Shown here piece by piece: positions 1-8,265 of a DNA stretch of 64,000 nucleotides. The stretch covers positions 2,852,001 through 2,916,000 of the forward strand of contig NZ_CP117522.1 of NCBI RefSeq assembly GCF_031679605.1, written 5' to 3'. A model generated the notes under the pieces. It was given only the letters and a program-made list of their open reading frames with translations, was not told where the DNA came from and made no database searches. Both the position numbers and the translations under genes were made by a program. Numbering within the stretch: the stretch's first letter is position 1; every line of letters starts with the position of its first letter. The stretch comes from Streptomyces luomodiensis (GTDB lineage Bacteria > Actinomycetota > Actinomycetes > Streptomycetales > Streptomycetaceae).

Positions 1-130
1 ACCGGCCAGCAGCGGCACCGGTTCAGTGGCCGTACCGGCCGGTTGCCGTACCAGCCGGTGGCCGCGCCGGTCGGTGGCCGCGCCGGTCGGTACCGCCAGC
101 AGCGGTACCGGTCAGTGGCGGTACCGCGTC
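1..130. repeat. GC-rich short-repeat tract at the window edge
   Basis: No gene is supported here. The stretch is built from imperfect copies of short units such as GGTGGCCGCGCCGGTC (two copies in tandem near 58-90) and GGTACCGCCAGCAGCGG-like blocks. It begins directly after the stop codon of the Tyr/Gln-rich protein, so slippage may have extended the low-complexity 3' end of that gene. It may continue beyond the window. Confidence 0.5.
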
Positions 131-1126
131 TCAGTAGCGGTACTGCTCGTCGAAGCCCTGGGGGTAGCCCGGGTGCTGCTGCTGGTACGGGTACGCCTGC
201 TGGTCCGCCGCGGGGGTGGCGTCGCCCTCGCGCTGCTGCGGCACCCAGGGCCCGCCGGGCCCCATCGCGTCGTACGCCGGGTCCGGCGAGGGGTAGGAGG
301 CGTCGGCCGCCCAGTGGTCGCCGCCGAGGGTCCCGCCGTCCCCGCCGCCGTACGGATCCTGCTGGCCGTACGGCGCGTACTGCTCGGTGTACTGCTGATG
401 GCCGTAGGACTGCTGCTCGTAGGGCTGGGCCTGGGGCTGGGGCTGGGCGCCGCCGTACGGGTCCTGCTGGCCGTAGGCCGCGTACGCCTCGTTGCCGTAG
501 CCGTACTGCCCGGCCTGGGTCTGGTCCGCGTAGACGTCCTGGCCGCCGTAGCCCTGGCCCTGCTCCTGTCCATGGCCCAGTCCGTGGTCCAGCCCGTGGT
601 CCTGCTGCGAGCCGTAGCCGCCGTAGGTCTCGTACGCGCTGTAGTCGCCGGCCGCGTTGTCGCTGTAGGGGCCGGAGGCCGGGGTGAAGGGGGACGGCTC
701 GTCGTAGACGCCGTACTCGCTGGTCTCGTCGGGCATCGGCTGCGGCTGGTACGCGGTCGGCTCCGGCTGGGCCGCCGGGACCGCCTCCAGGCCCGACACC
801 TCGAGGACCGGCTCCTTGTCGGCGTCGTCCGGCCGGGGGCGCTTCTCCTCGCGCCCGAGCAGCCCCGGCAGCCCGCCGCGCAGCGCCCAGCCCGCGGCGA
901 AACCGCGCCGGAAGGAGAGCGTCACGTAGGTCTGGCCTATGGCGAAGGCGATCGCGCCCACCCCGATCACCGGAACCGACGGGATCAGCACACCGACGAC
1001 CACACCCAGGAAGCCGCAGAAGGCCAGCAACCGCCAGCGCAGCCGCGCCTTGTACTGGAGGAGGACCTCCCCCAGCAGCCACAGCGCGACGACGCCGAAA
1101 GCGATGTAGAGGACCGTCCAGCCCAT
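131..1126 (-). CDS. Membrane protein with long Tyr/Gln/Gly-rich C-terminal tail
   Basis: 331 residues. The first about 65 residues hold two or three hydrophobic segments (start MGWTVLYIAFGVVALWLLGE; a second around residues 35-65), followed by a short basic stretch. From about residue 100 to the end the chain is disordered and rich in Tyr, Gln, Gly, Pro and Ala, with repeats such as YGQQDPYGG. The ATG at 1126 was chosen because GAGAGGGG lies just upstream; an in-frame TTG five codons earlier lacks such a site. The protein resembles unnamed Streptomyces membrane proteins found beside metF, and no enzymatic motif is visible. The tail looks like a low-complexity, possibly phase-separating or wall-contacting segment, but that is inference. 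Confidence 0.75.
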   Translation of the reverse strand: MGWTVLYIAFGVVALWLLGEVLLQYKARLRWRLLAFCGFLGVVVGVLIPSVPVIGVGAIAFAIGQTYVTLSFRRGFAAGWALRGGLPGLLGREEKRPRPDDADKEPVLEVSGLEAVPAAQPEPTAYQPQPMPDETSEYGVYDEPSPFTPASGPYSDNAAGDYSAYETYGGYGSQQDHGLDHGLGHGQEQGQGYGGQDVYADQTQAGQYGYGNEAYAAYGQQDPYGGAQPQPQAQPYEQQSYGHQQYTEQYAPYGQQDPYGGGDGGTLGGDHWAADASYPSPDPAYDAMGPGGPWVPQQREGDATPAADQQAYPYQQQHPGYPQGFDEQYRY

Positions 1127-1166
1127 GCCCGCCCCTCTCAATGCGGCCGCCCGTCGGCTGCCGTCA

Positions 1167-2084
1167 TCAGGACCGCTGATGCAGTCCCAGATTCTTGTAG
1201 ATCTCCAGCGTCGCCGTGGAGTGGTTCAGGGTAATGAAGTGCAGCCCGGGGATCTCCTCGGCCATCAACCTCGCGCACAACTCCGTGGCGTAGTCGATCC
1301 CGATCGAGCGTACAGCCGCCGCGTCGTCCTTCACCGCCAGGATCCGGTCCGCCAGTTCGGGCGGGAACGCGGCATTGCTGAGCTGTGCGAACCGCTCGAT
1401 CTGCTTGATGTTCGTGACGGGCATGATCTCAGGGATGATCGGTGTCGTACAGCCCGTTGCCGCGACCCGGTCGCGCAACCGCAGATAATCCTCCGGATAG
1501 AAGAACATCTGCGTGATGGCGAAGTCGGCGCCCGCGCGGCACTTGTCGATGAAGTGACGGATGTCGGTGTCCCAGTCCGTCGACCGGGGGTGCATCTCGG
1601 GGAACGCGGCCACGCCGACGCAGAAGTCCCCGGACTCCTTGATCAGCCGGACCAGCTCGGCGGCGTAGGTGAGACCGTCGGGGTGCCGGATCCACTCCCC
1701 CATCGGATCGCCCGGCGGATCGCCGCGCAGGGCCAGCATGTTCCGGATCCCGGCGTCGGCGTACTGCCCGATGATGTTGCGCAGCTCGGCCCGGGAGTGG
1801 TTGACCGCGGTCAGATGGGCGACGGGGGTGAGCGTGGTGTCCGTGGCGATGCGCTCGGTGGCGCGCACGGTGCCCTCGCGGGAGGAACCGCCGGCTCCGT
1901 ACGTCACGGAGACGAAGGTGGGCGAGACGGCTTCCAGCCTGCGGATGGCGTCCCACAGCGTCTGCTCGCCCTTCGCCGTCTTGGGAGCGAAGAACTCGAA
2001 GGAATACGACTGCTCGCCGGACGCGAGCAGATCGCGCACGGTTCGTGCGCGATCGGTCCTGGTGGAAGCGGTGCCTAGGGCCAT
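1167..2084 (-). CDS. metF: Methylenetetrahydrofolate reductase
   Basis: 305 residues, the normal length for bacterial MetF. It reduces 5,10-methylene-THF to 5-methyl-THF, the methyl donor for methionine synthesis. Family signatures are visible: FEFFAPK near residue 29 (with the conserved catalytic Glu), [15 protein letters not shown], the substrate/FAD loop [11 protein letters not shown], and [11 protein letters not shown]. No good Shine-Dalgarno site precedes the ATG at 2084. A TAGCCT -10-like element six bases upstream suggests a leaderless transcript. A TTCTGTCCG inverted repeat about 70 bases upstream is described separately. It lies downstream of thiE on the same strand, so some read-through is possible. 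Confidence 0.96.
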   Translation of the reverse strand: MALGTASTRTDRARTVRDLLASGEQSYSFEFFAPKTAKGEQTLWDAIRRLEAVSPTFVSVTYGAGGSSREGTVRATERIATDTTLTPVAHLTAVNHSRAELRNIIGQYADAGIRNMLALRGDPPGDPMGEWIRHPDGLTYAAELVRLIKESGDFCVGVAAFPEMHPRSTDWDTDIRHFIDKCRAGADFAITQMFFYPEDYLRLRDRVAATGCTTPIIPEIMPVTNIKQIERFAQLSNAAFPPELADRILAVKDDAAAVRSIGIDYATELCARLMAEEIPGLHFITLNHSTATLEIYKNLGLHQRS

Positions 2085-2152
2085 ACGAGCAGGCTATCCA
2101 CCCGGCTCGCCCACGCCCACCCAGTCACGGAGATATGGGGGATTTGCCAGAT

Positions 2153-2175
2153 TTCTGTCCGTAGTGCGGACAGTT
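2153..2175. promoter_or_regulatory. Inverted repeat TTCTGTCCG-N5-CGGACAGTT upstream of metF
   Basis: A 7-bp perfect inverted repeat (CTGTCCG/CGGACAG, 5-base loop) sits 69 bases before the metF start and about 90 bases after the thiE stop. The same arms with the same 5-base spacing occur at 40068-40090 in front of the SAM-IV riboswitch. It could be an operator shared by methyl/sulfur genes or simply a thiE terminator; the sequence alone does not decide. Confidence 0.45.
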
Positions 2176-2265
2176 CCGCGCGTTCTCGACCGTCGGACGA
2201 GGCGAGCCGAGCCGGACGGGCGGCCGGGCCGGGGCCCCAGCCTGCGCCGGTAGATCCCGGCCAGG

Positions 2266-2913
2266 TCAGGCCGCGCGCACCCGCTTCGCCAGCTCCGCCG
2301 TCGCCGCCGCCGGGTCGTCGGCGGCCGTGATGGCGCGGACCACGACGATGCGCCGGGCGCCCGCCGCCAGCACCTGATCGAGGTTGGAGGCGTCGATTCC
2401 GCCAATGGCGAACCACGGCCGCTCGGTGCCCAGCGCGGCGGCGTAGCGGACCAGGGACAGCCCCGGGGCGGGGCGGCCGGGTTTGGTGGGGGTGGGCCAG
2501 CACGGGCCGGTGCAGAAGTAGTCCACACCGGGCTGGACGGCCGCCGCGTCCACCTCCGCCTCCGCATGCGTGGAGCGCCCGATCAGCACGTCCTCGCCGA
2601 GGATCGCGCGCGCCGCCGGGACCGGCAGGTCGCCCTGGCCCAGGTGGAGCACATCGGAGCCGATGGCGTGGGCGACGTCCGCCCGGTCGTTGACGGCGAG
2701 CAGCTTTCCGTGCCGACGGCAGGCGTCCGCGAAGACCTGGAGGTGCTCCAGCTCTTCCGCCGCCTCCATCTCCTTGTCCCGCAGCTGGACGATGTCCACC
2801 CCCGCGCCCAGGACGGCGTCCAGGAACTCCGGCAGGTCGCCCTGTCGCTTCCGTGCGTCGGTGCACAGATAGAGGCGGGCGTCGGCCAGCTGCTCACGAG
2901 CGGTGGTGGACAT
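2266..2913 (-). CDS. thiE: Thiamin-phosphate synthase
   Basis: 215 residues. ThiE joins HMP-pyrophosphate and thiazole phosphate to thiamin phosphate, the last joining step of thiamin synthesis. Visible family motifs in order: YLCTDAR at the N-terminus, VQLRDKE (substrate phosphate contact), [17 protein letters not shown], the [12 protein letters not shown] loop that binds pyrophosphate, and AIGGID near the C-terminus. The ATG at 2913 is preceded by AGGGGG; upstream in-frame codons look non-coding. No TPP-riboswitch hallmarks are seen in front of this copy, unlike the thiO operon 2 kb away. The 5' region carries a hairpin at 2940-2972 and short repeats. Confidence 0.95.
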   Translation of the reverse strand: MSTTAREQLADARLYLCTDARKRQGDLPEFLDAVLGAGVDIVQLRDKEMEAAEELEHLQVFADACRRHGKLLAVNDRADVAHAIGSDVLHLGQGDLPVPAARAILGEDVLIGRSTHAEAEVDAAAVQPGVDYFCTGPCWPTPTKPGRPAPGLSLVRYAAALGTERPWFAIGGIDASNLDQVLAAGARRIVVVRAITAADDPAAATAELAKRVRAA

Positions 2914-2939
2914 GGGTAGGTCCCCCTGGGGGTCGGTGG

Positions 2940-2972
2940 CGTACGGGCCGTGAGCGGAGCCCGGCCCGTACG
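2940..2972. promoter_or_regulatory. 11-bp inverted repeat in the thiE leader
   Basis: CGTACGGGCCG pairs with CGGCCCGTACG across an 11-base loop, 27 bases upstream of the thiE start codon. The region 2992-3122 just upstream is made of scattered GAGCCCTGT/ACGAGCC repeats. A strong leader hairpin so close to the ribosome-binding site could affect thiE expression, but no known riboswitch motif is recognisable. Confidence 0.4.
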
Positions 2973-3157
2973 CCCGTGGGCGATACGAAAACGACAAGCC
3001 CTGTAGAAGCCTTGCACGAGCCCTGTGGAGCCCTGTGCCGGGGGCTCAGTGCCGAGCCGTGTACCGGCTTCCGCGCGAGCCCTGCGCGCCCTGTACGAGC
3101 CTGTACGAGCCCTTCAGGAGCTCTGCGGAAGCCGCCGGTGGCTGGGCGGGAGCGGCG

Positions 3158-3523
3158 TCAGACAGCCAGCGCCTGCGCGCGCCGCTTCACCTCCGTGCCA
3201 CGATTCTCGCTCAGGGCCTGTGCCGGGGTGCCGGGCAGGCTCGGGTCAGGGGTGAAGAGCCACTCCAGCATCTCTTCGTCACTGAAACCGTCGTCCTTCA
3301 AAAGCGTCAAGGTCCCCACGAGGCCCTTGACGATCTTTCCGTCACCGATGAACTCCTCGGGCACCTGGAGCACCCGGTTCTCGCCACGGCGCACCGCGAT
3401 CAGCTGGCCCTCCTTGACCAGCTGCCGGACGCGCGTCACCTCCACACCGAGCCGCTCGGCGACGTCGGGAAGGGTGAGCCAGTCGGGGACGAGAGCATCG
3501 ATCTTCGCGTCAATCTCGGTCAC
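3158..3523 (-). CDS. Small helix-turn-helix protein of the Rv2175c family
   Basis: 121 residues. A winged-helix/HTH segment is seen at about residues 16-42 (LTLPDVAERLGVEVTRVRQL, then a short basic wing), followed by a C-terminal dimerising part with LVGTLTLLKDDGFSDEE and FTPDPSLPGTPAQAL. This is the architecture of M. tuberculosis Rv2175c, a DNA-binding protein phosphorylated by the kinase PknL. In M. tuberculosis the two genes are adjacent; here a PknL-like kinase lies 5 kb away with thiamin genes in between. A kinase-substrate relation here is inference from the family and the synteny. Start at the ATG of MTEIDAKIDALVPDW. Confidence 0.85.
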   Translation of the reverse strand: MTEIDAKIDALVPDWLTLPDVAERLGVEVTRVRQLVKEGQLIAVRRGENRVLQVPEEFIGDGKIVKGLVGTLTLLKDDGFSDEEMLEWLFTPDPSLPGTPAQALSENRGTEVKRRAQALAV

Positions 3524-3625
3524 GGAACAAGCCTGCCATCTGGGACTGACAGTGGGTAGCCGGGCGCCCGCCGCGCGGGCCGCCCCGCCCCGCCCCGGAC
3601 GCCCGCCCGGCGGCCGGCCGGCCCG

Positions 3626-4885
3626 TCAGCGGACGGCCGACTTCAGCGGCACCGAGGGGTCCATGGCCCGCGTCCGGTCCAGCCGGGCGCCGCGCTCGAT
3701 CAGCTTGCGCCCCTGGGCCAGATCGCGCGGACGGCCGACGGCCAGCAGGGCGACCAGGGCGCCCTCGCGCAGCCAGCACACCGACCACGCGGCACCGGCC
3801 GGATCGCCGCGCCAGACCAGTTCGTCGGCCTCCGCATGATGGCCGGCGTACTGCACGAAGCGCCCGAACTGCTCGGACCAGAAGTACGGCACCGGGTCGT
3901 AGACCACACCGGGGAAGTGGGCGGCCGTCCGGTTCCCCACCACATTGGCGGCGACGGTGCGCGGCCCCTGGAGCGCGTTGTCCCAGTGGTGCACCAGCAG
4001 CCGCGTCCCGTAGCGGGCGGACGGGAAGGAGGCGCAGTCGCCGACCGCGTAGACGTCCGGCACCGAGGTGCGCAGCCGGTCGTCCGCGGCCACGGACCGG
4101 TCCCCGGCCAGCGCCACGTCCGAACCGGCCAGCCAGTCCGTGGCCGGCCGCGCCCCGATCCCGACGACCACCGCACCCGCCCGCAGCCGGGTGCCGTCGT
4201 CGAGCAGCAGCCCGCTGTCGTCCACGGCGGCCACCCGGGCGCCGGTCATCAGCGTGGCGCCGCAGTCCTCGTACCAGGCCGCCATGGGGGCGGCGACCTC
4301 GGCCGGGAGGGCGCCCGCCAGCGGTCGGTCCGCGGCCTCGACGACGGTCACGGCGCAGCCCGCCTCGCGCGCCGCCGTGGCGAACTCCGCGCCGATCCAG
4401 CCCGCCCCCACGACCGCGATCTCACGCTGCCGGGCGAGCACCGGGCGCAGCCGTTCGGCGTCGTCCAGGGTGCGCAGCAGATGGACGTTCGGCACGCCTT
4501 CGGCGCCCGGCAGCGGGATCGGGTCGGCGCCCGTGGCGATCACCAGGACGTCGTACGGCACCGGGCCGGTCCCGGTCTCGACCACCCGCTTGTCCGTGCG
4601 CAGCCCCGTGACCGGGACGCCGAGCCGCAGCCCGATGCCCAGCCCGGCGAAGTCCACGTCGAGCGTCGATCCCTCGGCCTTACCGAGCAGCACGGCCTTG
4701 GACAGCGGCGGCCGGTCATAGGGCTGGTGCGGCTCCGCGCCCAGCAGCACGATCTCCCCGGCCCAGCCCTGCTCGCGCAGCGCGACGGCGGTCTGCACCC
4801 CCGCCATCCCCGCGCCGACGATCACCACCCGCTGTCCGCCGCCACCCGAGGACGCCTTCGTCCCCGTCGTCGTCTTATCGCTCAC
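3626..4885 (-). CDS. FAD-dependent pyridine-nucleotide oxidoreductase (ferredoxin/rubredoxin-reductase-like)
   Basis: 419 residues. Two Rossmann folds: FAD-binding VIVGAGMAG at residues 21-29 and NAD(P)H-binding IAVVGAGWIGAEF near residue 155. The motifs DRPPLSK and DVYAVGDCA are typical of ferredoxin reductases and nitrite-reductase-like FAD enzymes. A C-terminal reductase domain contains the conserved HHWDNALQGPRTVAANV. No redox-active CxxxxC pair is present, which separates it from thioredoxin reductases. The GTG at 4885 was chosen because the homology starts shortly after it and the gene diverges from the thiO operon there. The electron acceptor cannot be named from sequence. Confidence 0.9.
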   Translation of the reverse strand: MSDKTTTGTKASSGGGGQRVVIVGAGMAGVQTAVALREQGWAGEIVLLGAEPHQPYDRPPLSKAVLLGKAEGSTLDVDFAGLGIGLRLGVPVTGLRTDKRVVETGTGPVPYDVLVIATGADPIPLPGAEGVPNVHLLRTLDDAERLRPVLARQREIAVVGAGWIGAEFATAAREAGCAVTVVEAADRPLAGALPAEVAAPMAAWYEDCGATLMTGARVAAVDDSGLLLDDGTRLRAGAVVVGIGARPATDWLAGSDVALAGDRSVAADDRLRTSVPDVYAVGDCASFPSARYGTRLLVHHWDNALQGPRTVAANVVGNRTAAHFPGVVYDPVPYFWSEQFGRFVQYAGHHAEADELVWRGDPAGAAWSVCWLREGALVALLAVGRPRDLAQGRKLIERGARLDRTRAMDPSVPLKSAVR

Positions 4886-4975
4886 ACGATCACTGTATGG
4901 CGGCAGGTGGAGCGGACCGCAGAGCGCGGGACGAGATCTCGGGCACAGCACGGAGGGCAGGGCGAACGGCCACCC

Positions 4976-5005
4976 TTCCGACCGATTCGGACCTCGTACT
5001 AGGGT
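4976..5005 (+). promoter_or_regulatory. Putative promoter of the thiOSG operon
   Basis: TTCCGA at 4976-4981 and TAGGGT at 5000-5005 with an 18-base spacer resemble a housekeeping sigma (HrdB) promoter. Transcription would start about 8 bases downstream, just before the TPP aptamer at 5020. The match at -35 is modest. Confidence 0.5.
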
Positions 5006-5019
5006 GGCGGGACGAAGCA

Positions 5020-5113
5020 CTCGCGGGAGCCCGGACGCACCGGGCTGAGAGGGAGGCTGACACGGCCTCCGACCGTACGAACCTGATCCGGGTCATGCCG
5101 GCGAAGGGAGGGG
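5020..5113 (+). promoter_or_regulatory. TPP (THI-box) riboswitch
   Basis: Hallmarks of the thiamin-pyrophosphate aptamer are present in order: the GGGAGCCCGG arm, CGGGCTGAGAGGG with the invariant CTGAGA at 5045-5050, ACCTGATCCGGGTCATGCCGG at 5081-5100, and the closing GCGAAGGGAGG at 5101-5111. The closing strand contains the Shine-Dalgarno sequence (AAGGGAGGGG, 5104-5113) and the GTG start of thiO follows at 5118. Binding of TPP would therefore hide the ribosome-binding site directly. No separate terminator hairpin is seen, so control is probably at translation initiation. Confidence 0.95.
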
Positions 5114-5117
5114 CGGC

Positions 5118-6457
5118 GTGTCCACGCACGCACCAGGTCACGACGGACCACACGCACCAGGTCACGACAACGACGGACCGCACACAACCGGCCACGACAA
5201 CGACGGACCGCGCACGCCAGGTCACGTGGACGACGGACCGCATACACCGCGACCCGGCGGCGGACCGCCCGGCGGGGCCTATGACGCCCTCGTCATCGGG
5301 GGCGGCATCATCGGCCTGGTCACGGCCTGGCGAGCGGCCCAGCGGGGCCTGCGCACCGCCCTCGCCGACCCGGCGCCCGGCGGCGGAGCCGCCCGTGTCG
5401 CGGCCGGGATGCTGGCGGCCGTCACCGAGCTCCACTACGGCGAGCAGACCCTGCTCGGCCTCAACTTGGCCTCCGCACGCCTCTATCCGGACTTCGTGGC
5501 CGAGCTGGAGGAGGCCGGCGGCCAGGACGTCGGCCACCGGGCGTGCGGCACGCTCGCCGTCGCGTTCGACTCCGACGACCGCGCCCATCTGCGTGAACTC
5601 CACACGTTCCAGCAGGGGCTCGGGCTGGACTCCCAGTGGCTGACGGGGCGGGAATGCCGCCGTCTGGAACCGATGCTCGCGCCGGGCGTACGCGGCGGGC
5701 TGCGCGTCGACGGCGACCACCAGGTGGACCCGCGGCGGCTGGCGACGGCGCTGCTCATCGCGTGCGAGCGGGCCGGGGTGGTCCTCCACCGCGCCCGTGC
5801 GGAGCGGCTGCTGCTGGACGGCGACCGCGCCACCGGGGTCGAGCTGACCGGGGGCACCCGGCTGGCCGCCGAGCACACCGTGCTCGCCGCCGGCAGCCTC
5901 AGCGGACGGCTCGCGGGCGTCCCCGACGACGTCCTGCCACCCGTCCGCCCGGTCAAGGGACAGGTGCTGCGGCTGTCGGTGCCCGAACGCTACGCGCCGT
6001 TCCTCTCCCGGACGGTACGGGCCGTGGTGCGCGGCGGACCGGTCTACCTCGTGCCGCGCGAGAACGGCGAGCTGGTCGTCGGCGCGACCACCGAGGAACT
6101 GGGCTGGGACACCACGGTCACCGCGGGCGGCGTGTACGAACTGCTGCGCGACGCCCATGAGCTGGTGCCCGGCATCACCGAACTCCCGCTGGTGGAGACG
6201 TGCGCCGGGCTGCGCCCCGGCTCCCCCGACAACGCCCCGATGCTCGGCCCGACCGCGCTGCCGGGGCTGCTGCTGGCCACCGGCCACTACCGCAACGGCG
6301 TCCTGCTCACCCCGATCACCGGCGATGTCATGGCCGAGGCGCTGACGAGCGGAGAACTCCCGCCCGAGGCCCGGCCGTTCACCCCGCGGCGCTTCGCGGC
6401 CCCGGCCGTCCCCGACGCGTCCGCCGCCGCGCCCTCCCCCGTACAGGAGCAGCACAC

Positions 6458-6461
<4 letters not shown>
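5118..6461 (+). CDS. thiO: Glycine oxidase ThiO (thiamin thiazole synthesis)
   Basis: 447 residues. An FAD-dependent oxidase of the DAO family; it converts glycine to the imine used by ThiG for the thiazole ring. FAD-binding motif YDALVIGGGIIG at residues 55-66, RVAAGMLAAVTE near residue 90, the substrate-domain motif GCLRVDGDHQVDP-like GGLRVDGDHQVDPRRL, and a C-terminal GLRPGSPDNAPMLG with GHYRNGVLLTP. The first about 53 residues are an extra low-complexity leader made of four PGHDNDGPHT-type decapeptides, absent from standard ThiO. The GTG at 5118 is fixed by the ribosome-binding site in the riboswitch. Its stop overlaps thiS by four bases (ATGA). Confidence 0.94.
5133..5246 (+). repeat. 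30-bp tandem repeat coding the ThiO N-terminal decapeptides
   Basis: Four imperfect copies (one of 24 bp and three of 30 bp) encode PGHDGPHA, PGHDNDGPHT, TGHDNDGPRT and PGHVDDGPHT. The copies start 15 bases after the thiO start codon. The reading frame is kept because the full unit is 30 bp. His/Asp-rich repeats could bind metal, but there is no direct evidence. Confidence 0.85.
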
Positions 6462-7553
<1,092 letters not shown>

Positions 7554-7654
7554 TCCGCGCCCGGCGGGTCCACGTCCGGCGGGCCCTGTCCGGGTCCCGC
7601 GCCGTCCCTCTACGGTGGATTGAGGGGTCAGCGCACACTGCGGAGGTGGTCGCC

Positions 7655-8113
7655 GTGACCGTGACCGTGGCCGACCGGATCGAGCGCGAGGTGTTCGTAC
7701 GAGCGCCGATCGACCGGGTGTGGCGGGTGCTGACGACGCCCGAGCACATCCGCGTCTGGTACGCCCCCGGCGGCTGCGAGATCGATCCGCACCCCGGCGG
7801 GACGCTCCGGTTCCGCTGGGACGAGCACGGGGAGTTCCACGGCCAGGTCGAGCGGGCGGTTCCGGACACCCTCTTCCGCTTCCGGCTGGCCCTGGAACCC
7901 GATCACGCCCCCTCGGATCCCGGGGAGGCGACCGTGGTGGAGTTCGCGCTCTCCGCCGAGGGGCGGGGCACCCGGCTGCGGTTCGCGGAGAGCGGTATCC
8001 GCGACCTGGCCGTCCCCGACGACGCCAAGGCCAAGCACGCCGAGTACGCCACCCTGTCGTGGACCTCCGCGCTCGAGGAGCTGGCCGCGATCGCCGCCGC
8101 GTCGCACAACTGA
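7655..8113 (+). CDS. SRPBCC (Aha1/START-like) domain protein
   Basis: 152 residues. The opening IEREVFVRAPIDRVWRVLTTPEHIRVWY is the classic SRPBCC/AHSA1 helix-grip start, followed by GGTLRFRWDEHGEFHGQV and a closing long helix. Such proteins bind hydrophobic ligands or act as small-molecule sensors; the ligand is not predictable. The GTG at 7655 was chosen because CGGAGG lies eight bases upstream. It follows thiG by about 100 bases and may have its own promoter. The last codons lie in a short direct-repeat tract that continues downstream. Confidence 0.85.
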   Translation: MTVTVADRIEREVFVRAPIDRVWRVLTTPEHIRVWYAPGGCEIDPHPGGTLRFRWDEHGEFHGQVERAVPDTLFRFRLALEPDHAPSDPGEATVVEFALSAEGRGTRLRFAESGIRDLAVPDDAKAKHAEYATLSWTSALEELAAIAAASHN

Positions 8114-8180
8114 CACCGCACAACTGACATCGCGCAATCGCACAACGCCACATCACACAGCTGACATCGCGCAACCGACT
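8101..8180 (+). repeat. Direct repeats of a CGCACAACTGACATCGCGCAA-type unit
   Basis: Four imperfect copies of an 18-21 base unit (cores CACAACTGACA and CAGCTGACATCGCGCAAC) run from inside the 3' end of the SRPBCC gene, across its TGA, and into the intergenic region before the kinase gene. Each unit carries a TGA. No known element matches. Confidence 0.6.
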
Positions 8181-8230
8181 CACCGGTGTCACCGTTCCGC
8201 TGCAATACCCGCCCCACCTGGGCAGCCGGT

Positions 8231-8258
8231 CCTGACGCAATGCGACGCCTCGTAGACT
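8231..8258 (+). promoter_or_regulatory. Putative leaderless promoter of the PASTA kinase gene
   Basis: CCTGAC (8231-8236) and TAGACT (8253-8258) are separated by 16 bases. The -10 ends only seven bases before the GTG start codon at 8266, and no Shine-Dalgarno site is present, which is the usual picture of a leaderless Streptomyces transcript. Confidence 0.45.
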
Positions 8259-8265
8259 GCCCCCC

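Noticed and set aside
2266..2997. Extended thiE start at 2997
   Set aside because: The extra 28 codons cover the leader hairpin and lack conservation; ATG 2913 has its own ribosome-binding site.
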